In this document: positions 10,495 through 18,487 of the stretch, piece after piece | How the letters are laid out: the number at the start of each line of letters is the position of its first letter | Position numbering within the stretch: the stretch's first letter is position 1 | Assembly: GCF_010723305.1 (NCBI RefSeq) | Contig: NZ_BLKW01000002.1 | Coordinates: 1,798,001-1,862,000 of the forward strand | Length of the DNA stretch: 64,000 nt | Direction: 5' to 3' | DNA from: Mycobacterium botniense | Lineage (GTDB): Bacteria; Actinomycetota; Actinomycetes; Mycobacteriales; Mycobacteriaceae | Notes under the pieces: model-generated | Told to the model about the DNA's origin: nothing | Seen by the model: only the letters and a program-made list of their open reading frames with translations | Databases searched by the model: none | Program-made: the position numbers and the translations under genes

Positions 10495-11244
10495 ATGCGA
10501 TTCGCAAACAAAGTGGCCATTGTCACCGGTGCGGCCCAGGGCATCGGGTTGGTCTACGCACAGGCGCTCGCTCGTGAAGGCGCGTCGGTCGTGGTCGCCG
10601 ACATCAACGCCGACGCCGCCGAGGGGGCCGCTAAGCAGATCGTCGCCGACGGTGGCACGGCGATCCATACCCCGGTCGACGTGTCCGACCCGGATTCGGC
10701 CACGGCGATGGTCGATCGCACCGTTGCCGAGTTCGGCGGCGTCGACTACCTGGTCAACAACGCCGCGATCTACGGCGCGATGAAACTCGACCTACTGCTG
10801 ACGGTGCCGTTCGACTACTACAAGAAGTTCATGAGCGTCAACCTCGATGGGGCACTGGTGTGCACGCGAGCGGTGTACCGGCAGATGGCCCGGCGGGGCG
10901 GTGGTGCGATCGTCAACCAGTCGTCGACGGCAGCGTGGCTGTACTCCAACTACTACGGCCTGGCCAAAGTCGGTATCAATGGGCTGACCCAACAGCTGTC
11001 CCGTGAACTCGGCGGGATGAATATCAGGATCAACGCTATCGCGCCCGGCCCGATCGACACCGAAGCCACCAGGACCGTCACCCCGGGCGAGATCGTCAAG
11101 GACATGGTCAAGCAGATCCCGTTGTCGCGCATGGGCACACCAGAGGATCTGGTGGGATTGTGTCTGTTCCTGTTAAGTGATTCGGCATCGTGGATCACCG
11201 GCCAGATCTTCAATGTCGACGGCGGACAGATCATCCGCTCATGA
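10495..11244 (+). CDS. Short-chain dehydrogenase/reductase
   Basis: 249 residues from the ATG at 10495, preceded by a GAGAGGA ribosome site. An upstream in-frame start at 10402 would precede the end of aldA, lacks SDR homology and is rejected. TGAAQGIG is the cofactor loop, NNAAIYG the NNAG-like motif and YYGLAK (Tyr-xxx-Lys) the catalytic pair. The C-terminal ITGQIFNVDGGQ is classical SDR. It corresponds to Rv0769. Its last codon overlaps the start of the next gene (ATGA), indicating coupled translation in the aldA operon. Confidence 0.9.
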   Translation: MRFANKVAIVTGAAQGIGLVYAQALAREGASVVVADINADAAEGAAKQIVADGGTAIHTPVDVSDPDSATAMVDRTVAEFGGVDYLVNNAAIYGAMKLDLLLTVPFDYYKKFMSVNLDGALVCTRAVYRQMARRGGGAIVNQSSTAAWLYSNYYGLAKVGINGLTQQLSRELGGMNIRINAIAPGPIDTEATRTVTPGEIVKDMVKQIPLSRMGTPEDLVGLCLFLLSDSASWITGQIFNVDGGQIIRS

Positions 11245-12110
11245 GTGAACAGGTGAAGCTGGGCTACATCGGACTGGGCAACATGGGTGCACCGATGGCC
11301 CGCCGCCTGCTCGACTGGCCGGGCGGCTTGACGGTCTTCGACGTGCGATCCGACGCCATGGCACCTTTCGCCGACGCCGGCGCCACCGCGGCGACCACCG
11401 TCGCCGATGTTGCCGACGCCGACATCATCAGCGTGACTGTGCTCGACGACGCGCAGGTGCGCGAGGTGATCGCCGGTGAGAACGGGCTGGCGCACCACGC
11501 CACACCGGGCACCATCATCGCCGTCCACTCGACAATCAGCGATAGCACCGCGGTCGCATTGGCGAGGCAGCTGGAACCCGAGGGAATCCACGTCATCGAC
11601 GCCCCGGTCAGTGGCGGCGCGGCAGCGGCCACCAAAGGGGAGCTGGCAACCATGGTCGGAGCCAGCAACGAGGTTTTCACCCGGATCCAGGAGCCGTTCT
11701 CCCGCTGGGCGTCGCTGGTGATCCACGCCGGTCCGCCGGGCGCGGGGACACGAATGAAGCTGGCACGCAACATGATCACTTTTATCTCGTATGCGGCTGC
11801 GTGTGAAGCGTCGATGCTCGCCGAGGCAAGCGGCCTGAACCTTCACGACCTCGCCAAGGTGGTGCGGCACACCGACGCGCTGACCGGGGGCGCGGGAGCA
11901 ATCATGTTGCGTGACACCATGAAACCCCTTGAGCCAGAACACTTCCTCTACCAGCCTTTCCTGCATACTCGCGGGCTGGGGGAGAAAGATCTGAGCCTGG
12001 CGTTGGGGTTGGGCGAGGCGTTGTCGGTGCAATTGCCGCTGGCCCAAGTGGCACTCGAGCGGTTGGCGGACGGTCTGGGGGTACCCCACACCGCGACGGA
12101 GTCCCCGTAG
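11241..12110 (+). CDS. 3-hydroxyisobutyrate dehydrogenase family protein
   Basis: 289 residues. The N-terminal GYIGLGNMGAPMAR is the NAD(P) fold of beta-hydroxyacid dehydrogenases, and DAPVSGGAAAA near residues 115-125 is the substrate-binding signature. The helical C-terminal half, with the KLARNM lysine near 174, is the catalytic part. It corresponds to Rv0770. Members oxidise beta-hydroxyacids such as 3-hydroxyisobutyrate or reduce succinic or glyoxylic semialdehyde; the substrate is not predictable. It overlaps the SDR by 4 bases. Confidence 0.88.
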   Translation: MSEQVKLGYIGLGNMGAPMARRLLDWPGGLTVFDVRSDAMAPFADAGATAATTVADVADADIISVTVLDDAQVREVIAGENGLAHHATPGTIIAVHSTISDSTAVALARQLEPEGIHVIDAPVSGGAAAATKGELATMVGASNEVFTRIQEPFSRWASLVIHAGPPGAGTRMKLARNMITFISYAAACEASMLAEASGLNLHDLAKVVRHTDALTGGAGAIMLRDTMKPLEPEHFLYQPFLHTRGLGEKDLSLALGLGEALSVQLPLAQVALERLADGLGVPHTATESP

Positions 12111-12129
12111 ACCGGAGAGGAGAAACGCG

Positions 12130-12561
12130 ATGGACGAATTGCGCCGCAAAGGCTTGGAAAAGATGAACGAGGTCTACGCCTGGGACATGCCCGACATGCC
12201 GGGCGAGTACTTCGCCTTGACCGTCGAGCATCTTTTCGGCCGCATCTGGACCCGGCCCGGACTGTCGATGCGTGACCGCCGGATGGCGGTAATCGCGGTC
12301 CTGACGGCCCAGGGTCAGGAAGACCTGCTCGAGGTTCAGGTCAACGCCGTCCTGCACAACGAGGAATTGAGTCTCGATGAGCTGCGCGAACTCGCGGTGT
12401 TCATCACCCATTACGTCGGCTTCCCGCTGGGGTCGAGGCTCAACAGCGCCATCGAGCGAGTCGCGGCCAAACGCAAGAAGGCGGCCGAGAACGGCGTGCC
12501 GGCCGACAAGAAGTCCAATGTCGCCGAGGTCCTCGCCAAGGAGTCCGGCCAATCGGGCTAA
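12130..12561 (+). CDS. Carboxymuconolactone decarboxylase family protein
   Basis: 143 residues with an all-helical pattern. LSMRDRRMAVIAVLTAQGQE and a late HYVGFP match the gamma-CMD family (Rv0771). No CxxC redox pair of the AhpD branch is present, so a peroxidase role is unlikely. A GGAGAGGAG site precedes the ATG, and it follows the previous gene after 19 bases. Its task in the aldA operon is unknown. purD starts 11 bases downstream, so it may share the transcript. Confidence 0.82.
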   Translation: MDELRRKGLEKMNEVYAWDMPDMPGEYFALTVEHLFGRIWTRPGLSMRDRRMAVIAVLTAQGQEDLLEVQVNAVLHNEELSLDELRELAVFITHYVGFPLGSRLNSAIERVAAKRKKAAENGVPADKKSNVAEVLAKESGQSG

Positions 12562-12572
12562 CCTGATGTCTC

Positions 12573-13841
12573 GTGCGTGTCCTGGTGATCGGGTCCGGTG
12601 CCCGCGAACATGCGCTGCTGTTGGCGCTCCGCAAAGACCCGCAGGTCGACGGACTTGTTATCGCTCCCGGTAACGCCGGCACCGCTCTGATCGCCGATCA
12701 GCACCAGGTCGACATCACCTCCGGTGATGAGGTTGCGGCGCTGGCCCGCCGCGTGAAGGCCGATATGGTGGTCATCGGCCCTGAGGTACCTTTGGTACTC
12801 GGCGTGGCCGATGCTGTACGCGCTGATGGCATCGTCTGTTTCGGGCCCACTAAAGAGGCGGCCCGGATCGAAGGTTCCAAAGCATTCGCCAAAGAAATCA
12901 TGGCAGCGGCCGGTGTTAGCACCGCTGCAAGCGAAATCGTCGATAATCCAGCATATTTGGATAGGGCGCTGGACCGGTTTGGGCTGGCCGTCGGCGAACC
13001 TGCCTGGGTGGTTAAAGATGACCGGCTGGCCGCCGGTAAGGGTGTAGTAGTGACCCCGGATCGTGCTATCGCGCGTGCCCACGCGGCCAGACTGCTCGAA
13101 TCTGGGCATCCGGTGCTGCTGGAGTCCTATCTGGACGGGCCCGAGGTATCGCTGTTCTGTGTGGTCGACGGCATGACGGTGGTGCCACTGCTGGCGGCGC
13201 AGGATTTCAAGCGGGTCGGTGACGGGGACACGGGGCCTAACACCGGTGGAATGGGCGCTTACGCGCCTTTGCCGTGGCTGCCGGAAGGCATCTGCGCTCA
13301 GATTGTCACTGAAATCGTGGAACCTGTGGCGGCCGAGCTTACCCGGCGCGACTGTCCGTTCCAGGGCCTGCTCTACGCGGGGCTGGCGATCACCAAAAAT
13401 GGTCCGGCTGTGGTCGAATTCAATTGCCGTTTTGGTGATCCCGAGACGCAATCGATCCTGGCGCTGCTGGACTCACCACTGGGGCAGCTGCTTTATGCCG
13501 CGGCCACCGGTGAGCTGGCTGCTTTTGGCGCACTGCGCTGGCGCGACGGCGCGGCCGTGACCGTGGTGCTGGCTGCGGAAAACTACCCTAACCATCCCCG
13601 GCTTGGCGACGTCATCATCGGGTCGGACGCCGATGGAGTGCTGCATGCCGGCACGACGCGGCGCGGAGACGGGACAGTCGTGTCCTCCGGCGGGCGCGTG
13701 CTGTCGGTGGTGGGCACCGGTACCGACCTATGTGCCGCCCGCTCGGCGGCTTACCGCATTCTCGAGTCGATTCGTTTGCCCGGCGGGCACTTTCGCACTG
13801 ACATCGCCCTACTGGCCGCTGAAGGCAAAATTCACATCTAA
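12573..13841 (+). CDS. purD: Phosphoribosylamine-glycine ligase (GAR synthetase)
   Basis: 422 residues from GTG. The ATP-grasp architecture is intact: N-terminal [14 protein letters not shown], the glycine-rich [15 protein letters not shown] loop, and [14 protein letters not shown] near residue 285, the PurD signature. It joins phosphoribosylamine and glycine in step 2 of de novo purine synthesis. It corresponds to Rv0772. It is one of eight purine genes in the window, none adjacent to it. Confidence 0.96.
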   Translation: MRVLVIGSGAREHALLLALRKDPQVDGLVIAPGNAGTALIADQHQVDITSGDEVAALARRVKADMVVIGPEVPLVLGVADAVRADGIVCFGPTKEAARIEGSKAFAKEIMAAAGVSTAASEIVDNPAYLDRALDRFGLAVGEPAWVVKDDRLAAGKGVVVTPDRAIARAHAARLLESGHPVLLESYLDGPEVSLFCVVDGMTVVPLLAAQDFKRVGDGDTGPNTGGMGAYAPLPWLPEGICAQIVTEIVEPVAAELTRRDCPFQGLLYAGLAITKNGPAVVEFNCRFGDPETQSILALLDSPLGQLLYAAATGELAAFGALRWRDGAAVTVVLAAENYPNHPRLGDVIIGSDADGVLHAGTTRRGDGTVVSSGGRVLSVVGTGTDLCAARSAAYRILESIRLPGGHFRTDIALLAAEGKIHI

Positions 13842-13913
13842 GCCCAGCCGGCTCGCGCACGCCGCGGAATTCCCGGGGGCTCGGGACCCTCAGTGCGGCC
13901 TGGGTGCGGCGGG

Positions 13914-15497
13914 CTAGCAGCCGGCGGCTTGGCCGTCCCGGCGCGGGTCACTGGCGGCGAAATACCCATCGTCGAGCCGCCAGATCGCCTGGCAGCTACC
14001 GAAGTCGTTGTAGTCATCCACAACCACCAGCTGGTGGCCGCGGCGGTGCAGCTCGTCCAGCGTTGACTGCGGTAAACCGGGCTCACAGCAGAGCTGCATA
14101 CCCTGCAGCCACCGGAACCTGGGCCCGTCGCAAGCCGTCTGCGGGTTCTGGCCGTAGTCGGCGATGCGCACCACCATCTGCACATGGCCCTGGGGCTGCA
14201 TCGTGCCGCCCATCACGCCGAAGCTCATTACCGGCGCGCCGTCCCGGGTCAGGAAACCGGGGATGATCGTGTGGTAAGGACGCTTGTTCGGCCCGACTTG
14301 GTTCGGATGCCCGCGCGTCACGGCGAAACTCGAGCCACGGTTCTGCAGGGCGATGCCGGTCCCGGGCACCACGACGCCCGAGCCGAATCCCATGTAGTTC
14401 GACTGGATCATCGACACCATCATCCCGGCGGCGTCGGCGGCGGCGAGATACACGGTGCCCCCGCCCGGCTGTCCGGCAGATGCCGGCGTGGCCCGGTTGA
14501 GGTCGATGAGCGTCGCCCGGTGCCGCAGATACTCGCTGTCGAGCAGTTGCTGTGGTGCCAGCGGCATATGACCGATATCGGCGACGTAGGTGTGCGCGTC
14601 GGCGAAGGCGAGCTTCAGCGCTTCGATCTGCAGATGCAGACTGTCAGCAGAATCGACGGGGAACGAGCCGATGTCGAAGTGCTCAAGAATGCCTAGCGCT
14701 ATCAACGCGACGATGCCCTGGCCGTTGGGCGGAATCTCGTGGACGGTGTAGCCGCGGTAGGCTGCGCTGACCGTACCGACCCAGTCGGGGCGATGCGTGG
14801 CGAGGTCACTGGCGCGAAGGGCGGCGCCGTGGGCGGCGGCGTGCGCCTCGAGTTCTGCCGCGAGTTCACCGCGATAGAACGCCTCGCCGTTGGTCATGGC
14901 GATGGTCTCGAGCGTAGCCGCATGGTCGGGGAACCTGACCAGTTCACCGGGTTTGGGTGGCCGTCCGCGCGGCAGGAACACCTCGGCGAACCCGGGCTGG
15001 GATTCACATATCGGTGCCTGCGCCGCCCACTGCGCCGCCACTGTCGGTGAGACCAGAAATCCGTTGCGGGCGTAGGTGATTGCGGGCTCGAAAACACGGG
15101 TGAACGGTAGCTTTCCGAACTTCGCGTGTAGTTCCACCCATGCCGACACCGCACCGGGCACGGTGACTGAATCCCAGCCCAGGGTGGGCACTGCCCGCCC
15201 GCCGAAGTACTCCGGCGTCCACGCGGCCGGAGAGCGGCCTGACGCGTTCAGCCCATGCAGTCGCTGACCATCCCAGACGATGGCGAAGGCGTCCGAGCCG
15301 ATGCCGTTGGACACCGGTTCGACCACGGTGAGTGTGATAGCGGCGGCGAGAGCCGCGTCGACCGCGCTGCCGCCCTCACTGAGCATCCGAAGGCCCGCTT
15401 GTGCGGCAAGCGGCTGCGAGGTGCACACAACGTTTTGCGCCAGAACCGGTTTCCGCGGCCACGCATAGGGCAACTCCCAAGAGAAAGGCACAGTCAC
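13914..15497 (-). CDS. ggtA: Gamma-glutamyltransferase family hydrolase
   Basis: 527 residues from GTG with AAGGAG upstream. N-terminal LAQNVVCTSQPLAAQAGLRM and SAVDAALAAAITLTVVEP are typical of the Ntn-type gamma-glutamyltransferases. The processing threonine is in GGGTVYLAAAD, after which MIQSNYMGFGSG continues the small-subunit core. It corresponds to Rv0773c. No clear signal peptide is visible, so it may be cytoplasmic and act on gamma-glutamyl or acylated amide substrates. It lies 18 bases after the fadD7-like gene on the same strand. Confidence 0.87.
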   Translation of the reverse strand: MTVPFSWELPYAWPRKPVLAQNVVCTSQPLAAQAGLRMLSEGGSAVDAALAAAITLTVVEPVSNGIGSDAFAIVWDGQRLHGLNASGRSPAAWTPEYFGGRAVPTLGWDSVTVPGAVSAWVELHAKFGKLPFTRVFEPAITYARNGFLVSPTVAAQWAAQAPICESQPGFAEVFLPRGRPPKPGELVRFPDHAATLETIAMTNGEAFYRGELAAELEAHAAAHGAALRASDLATHRPDWVGTVSAAYRGYTVHEIPPNGQGIVALIALGILEHFDIGSFPVDSADSLHLQIEALKLAFADAHTYVADIGHMPLAPQQLLDSEYLRHRATLIDLNRATPASAGQPGGGTVYLAAADAAGMMVSMIQSNYMGFGSGVVVPGTGIALQNRGSSFAVTRGHPNQVGPNKRPYHTIIPGFLTRDGAPVMSFGVMGGTMQPQGHVQMVVRIADYGQNPQTACDGPRFRWLQGMQLCCEPGLPQSTLDELHRRGHQLVVVDDYNDFGSCQAIWRLDDGYFAASDPRRDGQAAGC

Positions 15498-15515
15498 CGC
15501 CGGACTCCTTGGCGT

Positions 15516-17036
15516 TCAGGCTCGACTGGCCCCGAATTTTTCGGCGGCCGCACGGCGATCGACGGAACCTTTTGCGGTGTGGGGCAACTCGTCCGTCACC
15601 TGGATGGTGGCAGGGACCTCGAAAGCAGCCAGCCGCTCCCGGCAGAACGAGGCGAGTTCGGTGGTGTCCGGGTGATCCGAGGCTCCAGCGACCACGACTG
15701 CGGCGACCGTCTCCCCGTAGATCGGGTCCGGGACGCCGAACACCGCTGCCTCCACCACATTTGGGTGACTAGTCAGAACCACCTCGACCCGTTCGGGCGA
15801 GACCTTCTCCCCGGCCCGGTTGATGAGCTCCTTGATACGCCCGCGCAGTGTCAGCTCTCCCCCCGCGGACAGTGATCCCAGGTCGCCGGTGTGCAGCCAC
15901 CCGTCCGTGAATGTCCGCGCCGTTGCGTCGGGATCTCCCAGGTAGCCACGCGCCACCGTGCGGCCGCGCAGCCAGATCTCGCCCACCGCATCGGGCGGGC
16001 AGGGTCGGCCGTCATCCCCGACGATCCGGATCTGTGCTCCGGTGGAGCAACCAACGAAACCCGCCGCCGGGATCTGGTCGTCGGTTGTGCTCGCCACCTG
16101 GTGGGTGGCCTCGGTCATGCCATAGGCGCTCATCACCGGTGCACCGAATTCGGTCCGCAGTGCCTGCGCCGTTTGGGTGCTGAGCGCCGCGCTGCAGCTG
16201 CGAATGAACCGCAGCCCGCCGGAGTGCTCGGCCGCGGCACGTTTCAGGAGAATCTGGTGAATCGTCGGCACTGCCGTGAACCAGGTCGCGTGTGCGGCAC
16301 GGATATCGTCCCAAAAAGTGTGTGCGGAAAACCGTCCCCCGGCGGGTAACAGCACAGTCCCTCCGGAAGCCAGGGTGGACAGCAGTGCCGCGACCAGCCC
16401 ATGACCGTGAAACAGCGGCATCACCGCGACCGTCGCATCCTGCGGGCCTAACCGATAGGTGTCGATCACTCCACGTACCGCGGACGCGATGTTGTCGCAG
16501 GTCCACGGCACCATCTTCGGTGAACCCGTCGTGCCTCCGGTGAACATGATCACAGCGTCGTCGGACCGCAGCCCGTCGGGCGCCGCGCTGACCGGGTAAG
16601 GCGGGGCGGCGGCGTCGAGGTCGATGCGGAGACCGCCGCGGCTCACCGGAACCGAGACCGGCCAGCATGGGAATGCGGTTTCGCCGGTTTCGCCGGACTG
16701 GTCGATCAAGGCCACTCGCGCGCCGGCCGCCGCGATCCTGGCGTTCTGCTCGGCGAGTGGCAGTGCGGGGTCCAGGGGAACCGCGACAAGCCCTGCCCGG
16801 GATGCCGCCAAGAACCCGAGGACGAAAGCAGCGCTATTGGGTGCGCGCAGCGCGACCCGGTCACCCGGCTGCAGGCCGCGCCGGGCCAGCTGCCCGGCCA
16901 GCTCGTCGACCAGCGTGATCAGGTCGCGATAGGTGACCGGGACGCGGTTGGCGGTGACGATGAGTGCCGGTGTTTCCGGGTGGCGTCTCGCGGCGGCCTC
17001 GACCAGAGCGGCGATTTGCGGGGCGGCGGCGGTCAC
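15516..17036 (-). CDS. fadD7: AMP-forming acyl-CoA ligase, FadD7 / oxalyl-CoA synthetase-like
   Basis: 506 residues from the GTG at 17036 (MTAAAPQIAALVEAAARRHP), 10 bases after AAGGAG; an in-frame upstream ATG at 17072 is possible. The adenylation P-loop MFTGGTTGSPKMVP lies near residue 160, YGMTEATHQ near 290 and LHTGDLG near 375. The closest functional guess is the oxalate-CoA ligase branch because it faces oxcA, as fadD7 and oxcA do in M. tuberculosis (Rv0119/Rv0118c, from memory). Together they would activate oxalate and decarboxylate oxalyl-CoA to formyl-CoA. Substrate assignment is inference from context. Confidence 0.8.
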   Translation of the reverse strand: MTAAAPQIAALVEAAARRHPETPALIVTANRVPVTYRDLITLVDELAGQLARRGLQPGDRVALRAPNSAAFVLGFLAASRAGLVAVPLDPALPLAEQNARIAAAGARVALIDQSGETGETAFPCWPVSVPVSRGGLRIDLDAAAPPYPVSAAPDGLRSDDAVIMFTGGTTGSPKMVPWTCDNIASAVRGVIDTYRLGPQDATVAVMPLFHGHGLVAALLSTLASGGTVLLPAGGRFSAHTFWDDIRAAHATWFTAVPTIHQILLKRAAAEHSGGLRFIRSCSAALSTQTAQALRTEFGAPVMSAYGMTEATHQVASTTDDQIPAAGFVGCSTGAQIRIVGDDGRPCPPDAVGEIWLRGRTVARGYLGDPDATARTFTDGWLHTGDLGSLSAGGELTLRGRIKELINRAGEKVSPERVEVVLTSHPNVVEAAVFGVPDPIYGETVAAVVVAGASDHPDTTELASFCRERLAAFEVPATIQVTDELPHTAKGSVDRRAAAEKFGASRA

Positions 17037-17199
17037 CTCGATCACACTCCTTCTCCAGACGCACGCGGGCACGCGAGGGCAGCGCCCTCACCTGTACGAT
17101 GCCCGCACACCTCATGAGCTGTCCAACCACTGACGTATTGGCGCTGGTTGGCAGGATCGCGGTTGGACTCCGATGCCAAACCGACAAGAGTTAAGTCAG

Positions 17200-17400
17200 T
17201 GTCAGGGTGAGATGCCGCATGTTGCGGTGGTTGGATCCTGATCACCTGGTGTCTGGCTCGTAGAGTGTCTGCCGCCTTCGGGCTGGCGTGCATGGGTTTT
17301 GTCGGCATCAGGTGTGAAGGACCGGCCGGCGTGACTTGATAGGAGCGTGGCATCCGCCCCGACTGAGATGTGTCCGCCGACCGGCCCAACCGTCACCTCA
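17200..17400 (+). ncRNA. Candidate IS110 bridge RNA region
   Basis: IS110-group elements encode a bridge RNA in the noncoding left end upstream of the transposase. This stretch is noncoding and rich in short stems, for example CCGCA-TGT-TGCGG near 17214 and a GTGAC/GTCAC pair at 17330-17334 and 17391-17395. CTTGATAGGAG at 17335-17345 nearly repeats the right end of the element (CTTGACATAGGAG at 18469-18481), as a donor-binding guide should. TGGCATC at 17348-17354 is complementary to GATGCCA at 17172-17178 near the presumed left end. Boundaries are approximate. Confidence 0.4.
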
Positions 17401-17420
17401 CAGTGAAGGAGGCAACCACC

Positions 17421-18473
17421 ATGGTTGTTGTTGGAGCCGATGTACACAAGCGCACGCACACGTTCGTCGCGGTCGATGAGGCCGGGCGCAAGCTGGCCGA
17501 GAAGGTTGTCAAGGCCACTACTGCAGGTCATGCCGAGGCGGTGATGTGGGCCCGAGAAAGCTTCGGGCCAGAGGTGGTGTGGGCGATCGAGGATTGCCGG
17601 CATCTGTCGGCCCGGTTAGAGCGTGATCTGATGGGCTTTGGTCAGTCGGTGGTGCGGGTGCCGCCGAAGTTGATGGCCCAAACGCGGGCTAGCGCACGCA
17701 CCCGGGGCAAGTCTGATCCAATCGACGCCTTAGCAGTCGCGCGCGGTTTTCTGCGTGAACCCGATCTGCCGGTCGCCTCCCATGATGAGGTGTCGCGGGA
17801 GTTGAAGTTGTTGGTGGATCGCCGGGAAGTCCTTGTGGCGCAACGCACTGCCACCATCAACCGGCTGTTGTGGCGGGTGCACGAGCTCGACCCCGACCAC
17901 GCGCCCAAAGCCCGTTCGCTGGATCTGGCCAAGCACCGCCGGATTCTCGGCGATTGGCTTGCCACGGTGCCTGGCCTGGTCGCTGAGTTGGCGCGCGACG
18001 AGCTAGCCGACATCATCCGACTCACCGAGACCATCAACGCCTTGACCAAGCGCATCGGACAGCGAGTTCGCCACGTCGCCCCGGTGCTGCTTGCTCTTCC
18101 AGGCTGCGGGGAGCTGACCGCGGCCAAACTCGTCGGAGAAACCGCCGGGGTGACCCGGTTCAAAAGCGCGGCCGCCTTCGCGCGCCATGCCGGGGTGGCG
18201 CCTGTCCCGGTGTGGTCGGGAAACACTGCCGGTCGCGTGCGCATGACCCGCTCGGGCAACCGCCAACTCAACGCCGCCCTGCATCGCATCGCCGTAACCC
18301 AGATCCGTCTCAACGGCCTTGGGCAGGTTTACTACCGGAAGCGGCTAGCCGACAGCGATTCCACCACCGAAGCCCTGCGCTGCCTCAAACGCCGCTTGGC
18401 CCGCGTCGTCTTCGGCCACCTCCAGACCGACGAACAGAACCGTCAACAGCCTTGCCAACCGGCAGCGGCTTGA
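17421..18473 (+). CDS. IS110-family transposase (recombinase)
   Basis: 350 residues from the ATG at 17421, preceded by GAAGGAGG. The N-terminal RuvC-like domain shows the DEDD set: Asp7 (GADVH), Glu57 (AIEDCR), Asp99 and Asp102 (GKSDPIDA). The C-terminal Transposase_20 domain has PGCGELTAAKLVGE near 227-240 and the expected catalytic serine at 278 (TRSGNRQLNAAL). No internal stop is seen, so it is probably functional. It is transcribed in the same direction as oxcA, whose ATG is only 14 bases after the stop, so oxcA may now be expressed from the element. Confidence 0.93.
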   Translation: MVVVGADVHKRTHTFVAVDEAGRKLAEKVVKATTAGHAEAVMWARESFGPEVVWAIEDCRHLSARLERDLMGFGQSVVRVPPKLMAQTRASARTRGKSDPIDALAVARGFLREPDLPVASHDEVSRELKLLVDRREVLVAQRTATINRLLWRVHELDPDHAPKARSLDLAKHRRILGDWLATVPGLVAELARDELADIIRLTETINALTKRIGQRVRHVAPVLLALPGCGELTAAKLVGETAGVTRFKSAAAFARHAGVAPVPVWSGNTAGRVRMTRSGNRQLNAALHRIAVTQIRLNGLGQVYYRKRLADSDSTTEALRCLKRRLARVVFGHLQTDEQNRQQPCQPAAA

Positions 18474-18487
18474 CATAGGAGAAACCC

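Larger units (their letters stand above)
17170..18480 (+). mobile_element. IS110-family insertion sequence between fadD7 and oxcA (ends approximate)
   Basis: A single DEDD transposase gene is preceded by about 250 noncoding bases. The right end must lie within the 14 bases between the transposase stop and the oxcA ATG. No terminal inverted repeats were found, as expected for IS110 elements. The total of about 1.3 kb is normal for the family. Placement in the short space before a start codon, with AGGAG-AAACC-CATG at 18477-18490, resembles the known IS900 target (insertion between a ribosome site and CATG). The left end is a guess between about 17170 and 17210. Confidence 0.7.

Noticed and set aside
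8958-10544. 528-codon minus-strand frame over aldA
   Set aside because: It is a shadow of the high-GC aldA gene; all ALDH active-site residues lie in the plus-strand frame.
10953-12149. 398-codon minus-strand frame over the 3-hydroxyisobutyrate-dehydrogenase-like gene
   Set aside because: It is antisense shadow coding with arginine- and histidine-rich composition and no domain; the plus-strand gene is well supported and overlaps its neighbour as expected.
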